This document shows positions 1-10,667 of a stretch of DNA of 64,000 bases, piece after piece. The position numbers were made by a program, and so were the translations under genes. The stretch is from positions 1,550,001 to 1,614,000 of the forward strand of contig JAFEVB010000015.1 of NCBI GenBank assembly GCA_032629725.1. Reading direction: 5' to 3'. The notes under the pieces were generated by a model. The model was not told the DNA's origin and ran no database searches. It saw nothing but the letters and a program-made list of their open reading frames with translations. The DNA comes from Gremmenia infestans. Lineage: Eukaryota; Ascomycota; Leotiomycetes; Helotiales; Hamatocanthoscyphaceae. Each line of letters begins with the position of its first letter. Position 1 is the first letter of the stretch.

Positions 1-1544
1 TTCGATATATCGACGGGGCCGATATTTTGAAGCATTCCCGACGGGTAAATCGTCTCTTCCATCCTCTCTTCGTCTTCTGGGTCAAGGCCTACCTCCAAAT
101 CGACTTTCCGAATATTCAGTCCGACTTTGACAGGGACCCAGACTTGCCGGTGCGTCTTGGCTGACCGGAGTATCGAACCTCTGTAGCCACCCATCATCAC
201 TACATCTCCAGTGAGAGTCTCCATGGCCCGGTCTAAAGCACTAGAGCCATCGCCAAGAGGTCTAGCAGTATCAATAGCCGCCTCTGGCTGCGAAACTGCA
301 GCCCCAACCATTCCAGAGGCCACGGTAGGCTGGGTAATTGCTGCAGAAGGCTTCTTCTTGGTTATAGTTCCTGGTAAAACCCCTGGTAGCATATCAGTTT
401 CTGGTCTCCATCTGGCAGGTACATTGTTGGCATTCAAAAAGCTCTTGTTGAAACTGAAACTGGAAACACGGGGCATACTTGGAATACTGGGCATGCTGGG
501 CAATTGTGGCATCTTGAAGCTAGATCGATCCTGTAAAGAGTCCCTGATGGCTTTCACACGTGAGTTGACTTGATCATGTTGGCTTTCGAATCGAGAGTCA
601 TCACCAAGAGATGAGGCTCTCGACAAGGAATGGTAAAGTAATGAATCGTTCGACGTTGATCGCCTTACAGCTTTGGGTCTTTGGGCTACTGTGGCACTTT
701 GCATTGTTGAGAGATGGGGCCGAGCTGCGATTATGGGTCCATGGGCATGAGGTTTAGTAGTAGACTTGCCAGGCGGAGATTGGCTACCAATAACAGACAT
801 GGTAGCTGAACGAGCAAACCGACTATACCTAGACTCATTCGATGGAGAAGCATCTCTGGAGCTGGGCCTTTGGGAATTAGATGATCCAAACAGGTTTCCC
901 ACTTGTGCCATAGAGGGCAGGCTAGGTAAAAACTTCTTCAGTGCCTCCGTACTACCAGAGCGCGACCGAGTTCTGGCACCGCTAAATACGCCTGCCAAAG
1001 ATGATTGACTTTGCTGTACATCAGGGACTTTCGGGGCTGCATGCCAAGGTGATGGGACTGCTGGCGTCTCGAGTGTGAATGGCAATTTCTCTAAGTATAA
1101 TTCATTTTTTGCAGAACCTCGTTGTACTTTGTCTGGTTCAGCTTCCCCCAAATCTTTAGCACTTGTTGGTGGTTCGTATACCGTTTCTTCCACAGGATCA
1201 ATTCGATTTTCGTTCATGGCCGTGGCTGGAGGTGTCTCTACGTCGCTATCGAAAAAACCCCCACCATCCTCCATCGCAGCGGCCTTTTCTATTGCCGGTG
1301 TATTTGCAGACCTGAGTCGGGTTGCAACAGGGCTGATGGCAGGCTCGATGAGAGACCGAACATCTTCATCTTGAAACTCGGAAACGGTCATATCTTCTGG
1401 AGCTTCATACGATTGGATCGGTAGTTCGAGGTTGGACGAGGATAGATTGGATGGAAGTCGTGTATGATTTGACGAAGTTGCTTTTATTTCAATGTCATCG
1501 ATTGATTCCCGGCCCATGCCGGCACGGCTGACGTGTTCTGACAT
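1..1544 (-). CDS. alpha/beta-hydrolase (lipase-like) protein, 5' part only
   Basis: One uninterrupted minus-strand frame runs from an ATG at 1544 off the left edge, giving 514 codons with no stop. The first ~390 residues are Ser/Pro-rich and look disordered, with low-complexity runs such as PSMPSIPSMP. The last ~75 residues are different: a compact, conserved-looking block with GGYRGSILRSA, WVPVKVGLNIRK and a GMLQNIGPVDIS-type end. From memory this block opens the catalytic region of a family of fungal alpha/beta-hydrolases related to LCAT/PGAP1-type lipases. The nucleophile Ser and the rest of the fold would lie beyond the window, so the enzymatic call is an inference. No intron is needed in the visible part. 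An alternative is a fungal protein of unknown function that only shares this block. Confidence 0.55.
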   Translation of the reverse strand, partial: MSEHVSRAGMGRESIDDIEIKATSSNHTRLPSNLSSSNLELPIQSYEAPEDMTVSEFQDEDVRSLIEPAISPVATRLRSANTPAIEKAAAMEDGGGFFDSDVETPPATAMNENRIDPVEETVYEPPTSAKDLGEAEPDKVQRGSAKNELYLEKLPFTLETPAVPSPWHAAPKVPDVQQSQSSLAGVFSGARTRSRSGSTEALKKFLPSLPSMAQVGNLFGSSNSQRPSSRDASPSNESRYSRFARSATMSVIGSQSPPGKSTTKPHAHGPIIAARPHLSTMQSATVAQRPKAVRRSTSNDSLLYHSLSRASSLGDDSRFESQHDQVNSRVKAIRDSLQDRSSFKMPQLPSMPSIPSMPRVSSFSFNKSFLNANNVPARWRPETDMLPGVLPGTITKKKPSAAITQPTVASGMVGAAVSQPEAAIDTARPLGDGSSALDRAMETLTGDVVMMGGYRGSILRSAKTHRQVWVPVKVGLNIRKVDLEVGLDPEDEERMEETIYPSGMLQNIGPVDIS

Positions 1545-3294
1545 TGTTTGTACCGCGGTTCGGACGAGTTGGAACAAGGCAGCGCGTGAGAAAGCGAGGA
1601 GGATCTCAAGAGGCTGCGCGCCGGAATGCACGGAATATGTGTACTGAAGCGATAAGCCCGTATCCACTAATGGAAAATCTCTCCAGCCTTGCCTTGTAGC
1701 CATATAGGGGCTGCTGCTATGGATTGATCATATCAGCCGCGTGCAAAACAAAGGCCCTTGAAGGTGGAAGGGATGTTGTATAATTTGTTGTTGTTGTTTC
1801 TCCCTCAAGGTTGGTTTTTGCGCCTCATTGGCTGCCAGGAAGGAGCGAGGCTCATCATGGCACTTGACATCATCAACGACAGAACATCGCCTCCTTCCAC
1901 GGGAAACCATGGCACAGCCATTCAGTGTTGTTGATGTGTCCTGAAGACGAGTGAGTGTGCATGCTGGATCTCACTCAAGCGAATAGGTATTCTTAGAGTG
2001 TCCAAGTGTCCAAGAGGTGTCAATTTGACCTCAAGACTTCGCAAGGCTGAAACCAATCGACATCAACCGAGGCTTAGCTCTCGTCTCTCTGTCTGTACCT
2101 AAGGGAGGGAGCGAGGGGATGTTGAGATCATATCCAATCAGAATGAGCCGCCAAGATGTAAACATTCATAAAAGATTATGAAAATGATATTTGCAGCTGT
2201 GCTTCGTTGCAGTCACATCAAGTTTCGTACAGGCTGAAATACTCTCTCGTCGCGTGGTTGAAGGTCGTTTGATTGTTATTGTATTTCAGTTGTAAATAAG
2301 CTGACCCCGTCGCCGACGGCCCTGGGAAGTTTTCTTTCATTTTACCGATTCATCCTTACAAGTATGTTCTTAACTATCTTTCGTCTTCAGCCTGGAAAGT
2401 TCCTACAAGACTCAGATCATCAACTCATCAGATGGTCAGCATATGGTCAGCGACAACCTTCAAGAGTCTCTCAGGACGTATGTGCATTCATTGAAAAGAT
2501 CGAGCAGGGGATTATAACCAATGCAGTCATGTGTTTATACTCGTATACGGCGCTGTGCAGCTTCTATTTCAAGACACCTGCCATATGCTGTTGAGGCAGG
2601 TCTTCAGGGGGGTCCCCACGTGATGTTACCCCGAACTTCCCAATCCGTAAGGTATCCTAATCTTGACCCAAACTCCAAAGTCTGGACCATGTAGCACATC
2701 TTTGATCGACACATCATCATCAATGATTTCCATCGCATCATTGTTATTTGTGGACGGGGTGCAGGAACAGGCGACTTGTTCAGGAAGGTGAGGTTACCCT
2801 GCTTCAATCTCTGCCGTCCAAGGTCACACTTGCTTACCGTTGTTTCACGAAAAATACCGCAATCTCCGGCCAAGCTGCAAGCAAGCGTCGATAACTCCGT
2901 ACTCGCAATGTGGATAAATTCCTGTGATCAATCTGGGGCGCCCATGTCTCAAGCAAGCTCACGAATTTAAGCAACAAGGTTACGATTGAGTGCATCACAG
3001 GAAGCAATATTGTGAGTCAAGCAAGAAGTGAAGGTTTTATCTGAGAATTTGAATTTGGTACGAATTGGAGGATCAAAGCTATAACACGATGATACTTACC
3101 CCAAAACGTCCCAGACGACCAGAGCCTGTCTTGGAGACCGAAGGCCTCAATTAAGTAATTACAAGAATCTAAGCCACAGTAGTCATGTCCCATGCCTTTT
3201 ATGGTTTACAAGCAACGAACACCCCTTTTCGTTAAAGCCATAGCCTGACCCCGCCAAAGCTGGTTGAGTAAAGGCGTCAAATACAACAGATGAC
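1545..3294. other. intergenic, no gene supported
   Basis: About 1.75 kb between the divergent start of the hydrolase-like gene and the 3' end of the wall-protein gene. Only short open frames occur (76-89 codons at most), with no family resemblance and no usable splice joins. One TACTCCGTA-type motif copy lies at 2894-2901. Nothing else is recognised. Confidence 0.6.
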
Positions 3295-4013
3295 TTATGC
3301 GAGGAAGAAAGCAGCGGCACCGGCAAAAGCAGCGAAGCTGAATGATGCCGAGAGACCGGATGCAGCACCGGTGAATGGAGTGCCTGATGGGGAGGTGACG
3401 GGAGCACCGGTGGCAACAGGGCTGGTGCCGTTCTATCATAAGTTAGTATGGTTTCTTGGGCATGAGTCGAGTGAGATTATACCTTTGCTGGGGCAATGGA
3501 ACCGGTTCCGCTAGCAACTGGGCCTGGGGCTCCAGCAGCCTTGGAGACAGTTGCGATAGTTGGGGCAACGGTCACAGTGCTGTAGATGACAGTTGGCACA
3601 CACGATGAGATCGTGATGGTGGACAGAAGAGGGGCAGCTGGTGCTGGGGAAGTGGCAGCGCCGGATGAACCAGTAGCTGTGGTAGCTGGTGCGCTAGCAG
3701 CTGGGGTAACATATGATGGCTTGAAGGTAGCTGGCGCAACTGGTGCGGAGCTGTTGACAAAGGCAACGCTGGAGACAACTGATGGGTAGCTGCTGACCGA
3801 GACAACGGTCGAACGAGCTGGGCAGTTGGTGATGTCAGCAGCACAGCTGGTGATGGTGGATGACACGGTGATCTGGACAGTCGAAACAGCAGCGGCAGAG
3901 GAGACAGGTACGGCGGTGGTAGCCTGGATTTGTCCATCACCGATCTGGGAGATAGGGGCAGTTGCCATGACGGCGGTGGCCATGAAGGCAGCGGCGGCGA
4001 CTGAGAATTGCAT
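3295..4013 (-). CDS. GPI-anchored, Ser/Thr/Ala-rich cell-wall protein
   Basis: Two exons (4013-3483, 3432-3295) give 222 residues. The 50-bp intron has a 5' GTATAA, a perfect ACTAAC branch site and a 3' ATAG, and is phase 0. The ATG at 4013 is chosen because it begins a signal peptide (MQFSVAAAAFMATAVMATA). An in-frame ATG 36 codons upstream would bury it. The body is Val/Ser/Thr/Ala-rich with Cys-containing segments (ITSCAADITNCPA and TISSCVPTVIYSTVTV) typical of fungal wall glycoproteins. The second exon supplies a Ser/Gly linker and a hydrophobic C-terminus (FAAFAGAAAFFLA), which is a GPI-attachment signal. The protein is probably exported and linked to the membrane or wall glucan. It resembles Ccg-6-like wall proteins, but no catalytic domain is visible. 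Without the second exon the frame stops at 3477 and the GPI signal is missed. Confidence 0.82.
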
Positions 4014-6543
4014 CTTGAAAGATTTTAAAGTTGAGGTGAAAAAAGGGTGAGTCTTTTGTTGGATTGCTGAAGAGCGGTAATTAGATAATTGATTCTTTAA
4101 AGAATGGACGACCGAGGTCAAAGGGTATCAAGGAATTGATGTGAGTTGAAGATTGGCTTGTTTGGCTGAAGAGGAAAGGAAGAAGGTAGAGGATTGAGAA
4201 CAGGCTCCTATAAGTCTCCTGGGAAATTACAGATGTGGGCCCGCAGGGAAGAAGGGTCCCTTGTCACTCAATTACCCACTACGCTCAAAGAACATGGAGC
4301 AGAAGGAATTTCATTTCCATGCTGATCCCGCAGACGTGGAGCCCTGGCTTGCGGCGGCAAATCTGCAGTAATCCATGCTCAACGGTGCACCAAGGGAATT
4401 CTCGCGAATAGGGGCTGGTGGGTTCGACGAGCCAGTGACGGCTAGCCTTCTAAACGTCCGATGGTGGAAGTGCCAGATTTCGACACATCCCACCAATCAC
4501 ACAGCACAACGTCCATGTGTTCATCAAAACGGGCTTCGCGTGGCCAAACAATCCTAGGGATGTAGCCCACCGAAGGAGCACCGGTGAGGGTCAAAGGCTT
4601 CGGAACCCTGTCCCATTAAAATGCTTGTCGCCCACTAACGCAGGAACACAACAGCCGAACGTGCCACCAGCCAGTCAGACCCGCCCTCTCCAACTTTTCC
4701 CCTGGGCAGACTGCAAGGGAATAAGACACAACTTGAGTGAAAAAGCGGAGAAGCCAATGTATTGTTTGTCAATTCACCCAGTAATTTACTCCTTAATCTG
4801 GAAGCAACGAATCTGCGGTCACGCTCACGTTGCGCATCAATGGAGAGAAAAGGGGCTTGAAAAGCTCTTTCAATCAATTGCGAATGTGAGTCGTCAGACT
4901 GGTCACCGCTTGCAATTGCAACTTTGCTTTTCAGGATGCGGCAGCTGCGAAGAGTTGCCCCAAACTAACAAGATCTCCCTTTTCTTTAATTTCAGACGAA
5001 AACTAGACTGGGGTCGGCTTTATGCGGAGCCACTGGACCCCTGAAGACGGTGAGACCCTGGAAGGATGGCGAGGGGCTTACTTCGCATATTTGTACCTAG
5101 GTTTTCCCTCTTAGAAAAAGGAGAAAAGCTGGGTTCTCCAAGCGGTTCTGTGGTCAAAACTCGTCGTTGTTCTGCTTGTTCTCTCGAAAATTGTCAATGC
5201 TGTACCCTAAAGACGCCATAACCATCGGTGAAACTTTGGCCTCAACCCTACTCAAGCCACCTGGCGCCAGGCTTCGGGTGGCTGGATTTCTAGCCGCCAC
5301 TGCTTTTCCCACACCAGACCAGATTACTCGTTTATCGGACCCTGGCCCAGTCGCTGTGCTTGAACCACAAATACTGGTAGGGTTTGACTTATGTGGTCAT
5401 TACAATTACAAAATTAGAATCAAAGTCATAGCAGGCGTATCAAGCGCTGAACTGTTCGTCGACGCCGAAGTTTAACAACAAATTAAAAGAGTGACGTGAT
5501 GATGCTAGAGTAGTGATTTGCTGTGGACTCGTACAATCAATCTAGTTAGCGTTACGCGTAGATTACCAAGTACTACGTACTTCGCCACAATTTGTTTGCA
5601 AACAATCGTCAAAGCTTTCCAGGATTGTGAGTTTCCCTAGAAGGTCATGCTCTCCTTTAGATATGTTTCACGATTGATTGTTGTCTGAGTAAATGTTACA
5701 GATTGAAGGATGTCAGCAATGGACTTAGGACTAAACTTAATCGCTTATCGAAAGGAGGGGTTCGTGGAGAGGTTATTGGTTGTTCAGCATCTGTAGAAAT
5801 GGATTTTACTATGAGGTCTTTGAAAAGGACTTTAATGCACGTGCTTTGAATACTAGTTTATTATATTACGCTGAAGTATCTAGGTAGTATTGACAGAATC
5901 TTTATTTAGAAGGTCTCAGTATAAGATAAGTTTACTAAAAGATATTATATATTTTATATATAGATCATAGCTCTCTCTATACTAGCTGTATTATCAGTAA
6001 TACATAGGTAGTTCAACCTGCTAGGAATAGGTACGGCTGAAATGGCTCAACTTTCAAATAGTGTAAATAATACTAAGACGCTTAGCATAATTCTTCCCAT
6101 ACAGCTTACTATAGCATAACTCATTGCTTTTTCTCTCTAAGTTTCTCTGCGGTATAATGTAGCACGATTTGAGTATAATATAGCATAGAGAGTGTGTGAA
6201 TTTTAATAAAATACTTATTTTATTCTTTTATCCACAAGATCATTTTATTTATATTATATGACTCAGTAATGACTAAGCAGACTGTAATATACTCCCTCCT
6301 ATACTAAGATGTACGCCTCTCGCATATACAGGTAGTAATATATTATATAATCTTCTATAATGCATCTTACCCCTCCGTGCTGCATTATATACCGTAGAGG
6401 AACTGGGGGGGGGAAACGCGATCATTTATTCGCTGGAGTTGTGGCCTAAGGCATATATATGCGAGGCACCATTTATTTAAGTTATGCGATGCAAAAGTTG
6501 GCCTCATAGTCCATTGAAAAGATAAGCAAAAAATATATGTCTT

Positions 6544-6739
6544 GCCGACACCCAGAATTGAACTAGGGATCTACAGAGAATAATGGTTAGATGAATTTTA
6601 TAAACATCTGAAGGTATATTATTTACCTTCGCATTAAATGCCAAGAGTGGTATACAAGTGCGACGCTAAGGGACCATTAGTTATGTCCTCTGCAAGAGGG
6701 TTTTGAGGGTTCTTACCGTTACCACTGCGCCATGTCGGC
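6544..6739 (-). tRNA. tRNA-like gene or tRNA-derived element with long internal insert
   Basis: Read on the minus strand, the two ends form a perfect 7-bp acceptor stem: GCCGACA at 6739-6733 and TGTCGGC at 6550-6544. Box A (TGGCGCAGTGG) directly follows the 5' half. A T-arm (CCTAG, loop TTCAATT, CTGGG) with a weak box B precedes the 3' half. Between the arms lie about 120 nt more than a normal tRNA needs. This insert starts GTAAGA and ends CTAAC...TGTAG, so it resembles a spliceosomal intron, and it contains small hairpins. No certain anticodon arm is visible; a CTCAAAA stretch could be a loop with a CAA anticodon. It may be a tRNA pseudogene, a tRNA with an unusually long intron, or a fragment of a tRNA-derived SINE. 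A functional tRNA is unlikely. Confidence 0.45.
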
Positions 6740-6823
6740 AGAGTTGAATTTGTGCAAAAACGCTCTATTTTGTTATATACAGATAATAGAATTTAGAATG
6801 CGGGAAGCAAAGGTTCGGTGATT

Positions 6824-6867
6824 GTAGTCAGCTCCTATAGTGTTATACGGCCGTCTCCGCAAAAGGA
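6824..6867 (+). repeat. dispersed repeat, copy A
   Basis: The 21-nt core at 6832-6852 (CTCCTATAGTGTTATACGG and two further C) recurs with 3 mismatches at 46731-46751 and, inverted, with 2 mismatches at 46604-46624. Similarity to the 46.7-kb copy extends downstream through the Cs and the AAAAGGAAGAAG tail, and the extra differences there are G-to-A. This marks a degenerate transposable-element family. Confidence 0.55.
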
Positions 6868-7130
6868 AGAAGTTATTTGGATTTCTATACTCATTAAAGT
6901 TAATCTGTAGTGCCTTCGTAAAATTCGACCCTAATATTGCCATTAGTCGACTTGCTATATAAATGTAGACTTTGACATCTCCTTCTGAGAGTTACTGCGT
7001 ACCGCAACATGCGTGCTGACTAATCATTGCTTCGCATCATTGCAGCCCCAGCTTTAACATCACGAAGCTCAATCCTGAACCTCAACTCCATAACCCACAA
7101 TTCTCCCACCTCGCATTCAACACATTCATC

Positions 7131-7516
7131 ATGGCGGGCCACGGTCACCACTGTACGTCAATCCCATCCTACGATGAAGATCCATGCTAACAGTCCGCCG
7201 CAGCCGTCGCGCTCGACCCGGCGTTGGTCAAATACAACAGTACATCCCCCTCCCCACACGATAAAGATGAAGCCATGATGCTAAATAAAGGGCAGATATG
7301 GTGACCAATCGACACAAGTACTTCAGGTGGACTGGTCGGACTGCGAGAATCACCTTTGCGTACATGGTTGCGTTCCCGGCTTTGATGGGGTATATCGCAT
7401 ATAAATACGAGGTGAGGACGTTTTGGGAATCGAAGGAGAGGACTTGACTGATCTTTTATTAGGGAAAGTTTGAGATGAGGGGAAAGCGTAGGGGTGATAC
7501 GATTGTGGAATATTAA
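7131..7516 (+). CDS. NADH:ubiquinone oxidoreductase small accessory subunit (NDUFB4/B15-like)
   Basis: Four short exons (7131-7152, 7204-7239, 7296-7411, 7463-7516) join in phase to a 75-residue protein beginning MAGHGHHSVALDPALVKYN. It has one hydrophobic segment (about residues 38-55, AYMVAFPALMGYIAYK) followed by a charged end (GKFEMRGKRRGDTIVEY). The pattern of a short N-terminal segment, NRHKYFRW before a single membrane span and RGD near the C-terminus fits the fungal 6.6-kDa accessory subunit of mitochondrial complex I. That is an inner-membrane protein of the proton-pumping arm with no catalytic role. The first intron's acceptor is taken as CAG at 7201-7203, which leaves the GCTAAC branch site at a sensible distance. 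The gene is convergent with SAP18, 276 bp away. Confidence 0.75.
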
Positions 7517-7792
7517 AAGGGATATATTCACGGCATGGGTTGGAGATGGGCTGTACATATGCGGGAGAACACCATTCGAGACCTCAAATCAAACACAGTG
7601 TTGGACAAATGTGATCAATGGATTCGAATTGCACTAATATTGCCATGGGCAGTATTCCAGATATGCCCTGGGATACCTGCCTAGCTGTTTAAATATGTCC
7701 TTCCCACTGGAACTCCGAGAAGGTATCTAGGTTCCCGTTTCTCTGTAGTTATCCGGTGTCGTTCTGGTATTGGTATCATCAAGTGTGTTCCT

Positions 7793-8637
7793 TCAATATC
7801 TGCCCCTTCCTCCTCCGCCAAAACCCCCTCCAAAACCACGTCCCCTTCCTCCTGAAGGCCCCTCAGGTACTCTCTCCCCTCTTCTCCATTCACCTGTCGG
7901 TACAGCGCCTTGCCCAAAATTGCCACCTCCTCTCATCCCACCTCTCCCCCTAAATCCGCCACCAAATCCATTCTCCCTTGGTCCTCCAAACCCTCCCCCA
8001 CCACCCCTTCCCCCAAACTCCCCTCCCGTTTGCGGTCTCCCCCCTCCAAACCCACCCCTTGCAGCCCCCGCTGGTGGCGGTGCAACCCCTCCATTAGGCA
8101 ACGGGGGCAGTATAGCACAACTAACATAATCCCCAATCACAAACCTCGCATCTTGCAGTGTCTTGTCCGGTTCTCCTCCTAGAGGACCAGCCACTGGCCC
8201 ACCAGCAACAATACCAGCCTCTTCCTCATCAGGCAGAATCCCCGGTCCACCATCCCCAATCACTATACTGCCCAAATCCTTCGTCATAAACCGAGCTGCT
8301 CCTGTCCCCGGTCCTGCACTGCGTGTATCGGGGTATATGAGGCGGAACGCGAGACGTGTGCCGATTGCTGGGTCGGGGAGTAGAGAGGGCAACGCGGATG
8401 TCAGGAGGTGGGAGAGTTCGCGGAGCGTGCATGTTTGCCAGGTGTATATTTGTAAATGTGGTGGAAGTTCAGACGAGGAAGAGAATTCATCCATTCTGTG
8501 TGAATATATCAGTATTCGGTGCGTTCGGGGACGAGGCTGAAGACTATTTACCTATGGAATCCGCCGCTTCTGTAGAAGAGCTTCAAGTAGAAGGGTGTGG
8601 TTTGTTGGCGGTCGACTTTACCCGGAGCTACAGACAT
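7793..8637 (-). CDS. sap18: SAP18, Sin3/HDAC- and splicing-associated polypeptide
   Basis: Two exons (8637-8552 and 8495-7793) give 262 residues. The 56-bp intron splits the Arg in FHRMDEF. The N-terminal ~150 residues carry the SAP18 ubiquitin-like fold signature: DRQQTTPFYLKLFYRSGGFH, then LPPHLQIYTWQTCTLRELSHLL and FRLIYPDTR. In animals SAP18 joins the Sin3 histone-deacetylase complex and the ASAP/EJC splicing complex. The same roles here are inferred. The last ~95 residues form a Gly/Arg-rich RGG-type tail (repeats of GGRGGGG and GGGFRGRGG), as expected of an RNA-binding extension; human SAP18 is much shorter. The gene is head to head with PRP18 with 379 bp between start codons, so both may share a promoter. 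Confidence 0.9.
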
Positions 8638-9016
8638 GATGAAGAGTAGTACTAGATGTGTAGATTGTGAGTTTATAAAAGCACTTTTGTGTTGTGGAAT
8701 GTTTGAGGGGTTCCGGCGCAAGGTAGTCGAGGGTTTGAGGCTGAAGTTTGTGAGTCGCGTCAGGATTTATTTTACTTCCATTGTCAAACCGTTCCTTGCA
8801 ACTACAAGCACAAGCTTTTGTTTGCCCAAACCCGAACGATATTTCGCGAGACCGGATTTGAAAGCTCGATCACTTTCAGTTGAATAATACTAGCTCGAGG
8901 ACTGAATCTAGGTTCAATTAGCACGGGGCGCGGAAACCCATTTTATAGCACCCAAGGGTACTCCAAATACATCTCACCACATCTCCACGGAATCATTCTC
9001 TACATCAACCGCAACC
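8638..9016. promoter_or_regulatory. shared divergent promoter, sap18 / prp18
   Basis: A 379-bp gap separates the two start codons, so any promoter elements must be shared or interleaved. No clear TATA box is visible. The assignment rests on geometry only. Confidence 0.5.
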
Positions 9017-10107
9017 ATGGATTTTGCCTCCCTAATGTCAAAGGAGATATCTAAAGCTCGCCCTTCCAAAGGCGACTCCAAATCGTCCGCCGAGCCCCCC
9101 AAAAAGTATTTGAAGCGGGCCGAGGTCGAAGCAGAACGGGAAGCGCAATACCACGCCGAGCAGCGCAAACTCGAAGAAGAAAAGGCTAGCAAGCTTTCAC
9201 AGAAGCGGAAACGAGAAGAGGATGAAGCGGACGCGAATAGAAAGCGAGAAGAGAAGCGAAGGAAGCTTGCAGAGGAGAGTAGACGGCGGAGAGAAGAGCA
9301 GGAGGCTGAGGAGGAGAGGGCGCGGAGAAAGAGATTGGGCTTACCGGAGTTGGTGAAGGAGACGAGCGAGGAGGTCGAGGTGGACGATATTGCAGACGAA
9401 GAGCTTGTGGAGAAATTACGGGGGATGGGACACCCCGCGAAGCTGTTTGGGGAGAGTCATAAGCAGAGGCTGAGGAGGTTTAAGAAGTTGGGCGTGGTTA
9501 TGACTGTGGGGCCCATTCCAACGAGCTTGGAGTTGGTGGAGGAGAAGGATATGAAGGTTGATACTGTGCCCAAGGACGAAGAGGGCAAGAAGTTCTTGTT
9601 CAGACAGCTGGCTTCGTATTTCACCATGGTGATTAAAGAGTGGGAGGAGGCTTTGGACAAGGAGAAGAGGGATACATTTGCGAGTAAGGCGGCCTATAAT
9701 GCTATGGTGCAGAGTAAAGAGAATATGACACCTGTAAGTCTACCCCAATATCACCTACGGAATCCTCCTCTAACATGATTCAGCTCTTCCGCAAATTCGA
9801 AAAAGGCGACGTCGATGAAGGCGTTCTCGAGCCCGTAGTTGAAATTGTCAAAGCAGCCCAAGAACGTCGCTACGTTGATGCCAACGATGGCTACCTGAGA
9901 CTCAGTATCGGCAAAGCAGCTTGGCCTATCGGAGTTACTATGGTCGGTATCCACGAACGTAGTGCTCGAGAGAAGCTGCATGAAAGTGATAAAGGCCACG
10001 TTATGGGGGATGAGGTTACTAGGAAGTTCTTGCAGAGTATTAAGAGGTGCTTGAGCTTTGCACAGGTTAGGTGGCCACCTGAGGATATCAGACAGCTGAT
10101 GGGTTGA
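9017..10107 (+). CDS. prp18: pre-mRNA-splicing factor 18
   Basis: Two exons (9017-9733, 9784-10107) with a 50-bp phase-0 intron encode 346 residues. The N-terminus is a long Lys/Glu/Arg-rich coiled region (about 30-110). It is followed by the short splicing-factor motif around residues 128-158 (LVEKLRGMGHPAKLFGES), which Prp18 shares with Prp4. The C-terminal half is the all-helical Prp18 domain (from about residue 200), ending SFAQVRWPPEDIRQLMG. Prp18 acts with Slu7 in the second transesterification step, holding the 3' splice site near U5 snRNA. Length matches the family (human 342). Its divergent partner SAP18 also has a splicing link. Confidence 0.93.
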
Positions 10108-10639
10108 TCAAGTAGAGCAAGACTTGTCGCACTGCGCGGACCCATTAACATGTTTTTATTATTCATCATTTCTCTCACTTAGAATCTGCATTTTAATGTG
10201 TATAAAAAAGGTGCCCGGACGCTCCGTTGCAAAGCAGCGATAGATTAAAAGATTCAAACGCCACAGGAACCGAGCGGAACCTGGTCATAAAGACATGTAC
10301 TTCTCATTTCTATGCTTTTTCGTTAGATAGTGCTTTGAATGGCGCTTCGGCCTACTATTACCTTTCATGAGGGGAAATCCCCAAGAGGAAGACGCTGCGC
10401 TGCCGTAGGTCCTAATAGCATTACTGGTTGCGTTTTGTTATAAGACTCGAGCATTCCCAAACCTCTGCGATCTTTTGTCTCGTGCCAAACCTGTGACTTT
10501 CAGAGCAACGAGGGGGTTTCTATTACTGAGAGGCACCCAAGGCGGGGCCCTTTGGAGACCAGAGAGTTGAGAAATACCCACTACATAAGTCTCCTATGGA
10601 TATTTATTTTTCCTGTAGTGGGCCTACGATTGTTATTCA

Positions 10640-10667
10640 TTGACAACAAACTAGCACTTGACAGCAA
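10640..10667 (+). repeat. paired decamer locus 1
   Basis: TTGACAACAA, 8 bp, then exact TTGACAGCAA. This is the 18-bp periodic pair discussed in the findings. Confidence 0.7.

Larger units (their letters stand above)
4014..7130. other. long intergenic region with AT-rich core
   Basis: Three kilobases without a convincing gene. A 175-codon frame at 4517-5044 has random-looking composition and is not accepted. From about 5860 to 6420 the DNA becomes very AT-rich, with runs such as TATATTTTATATATA. This suits old repeat DNA altered by repeat-induced point mutation, although the process itself is inferred. A tRNA-derived element lies at 6544-6739, and a short dispersed repeat copy at 6824-6867. 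Confidence 0.6.

Noticed and set aside
4014..4121. Upstream ATG of the wall-protein gene
   Set aside because: It would place 36 residues before a clear signal peptide; the ATG at 4013 is preferred.
4517..5044. 175-codon plus-strand open frame
   Set aside because: Composition looks random, with no domain, no splice partners and no family resemblance, in DNA that otherwise looks intergenic.
7770..8129. Pro-rich plus-strand frame
   Set aside because: Antisense of the Gly/Arg-rich SAP18 tail; the proline content is a mirror of Gly codons.
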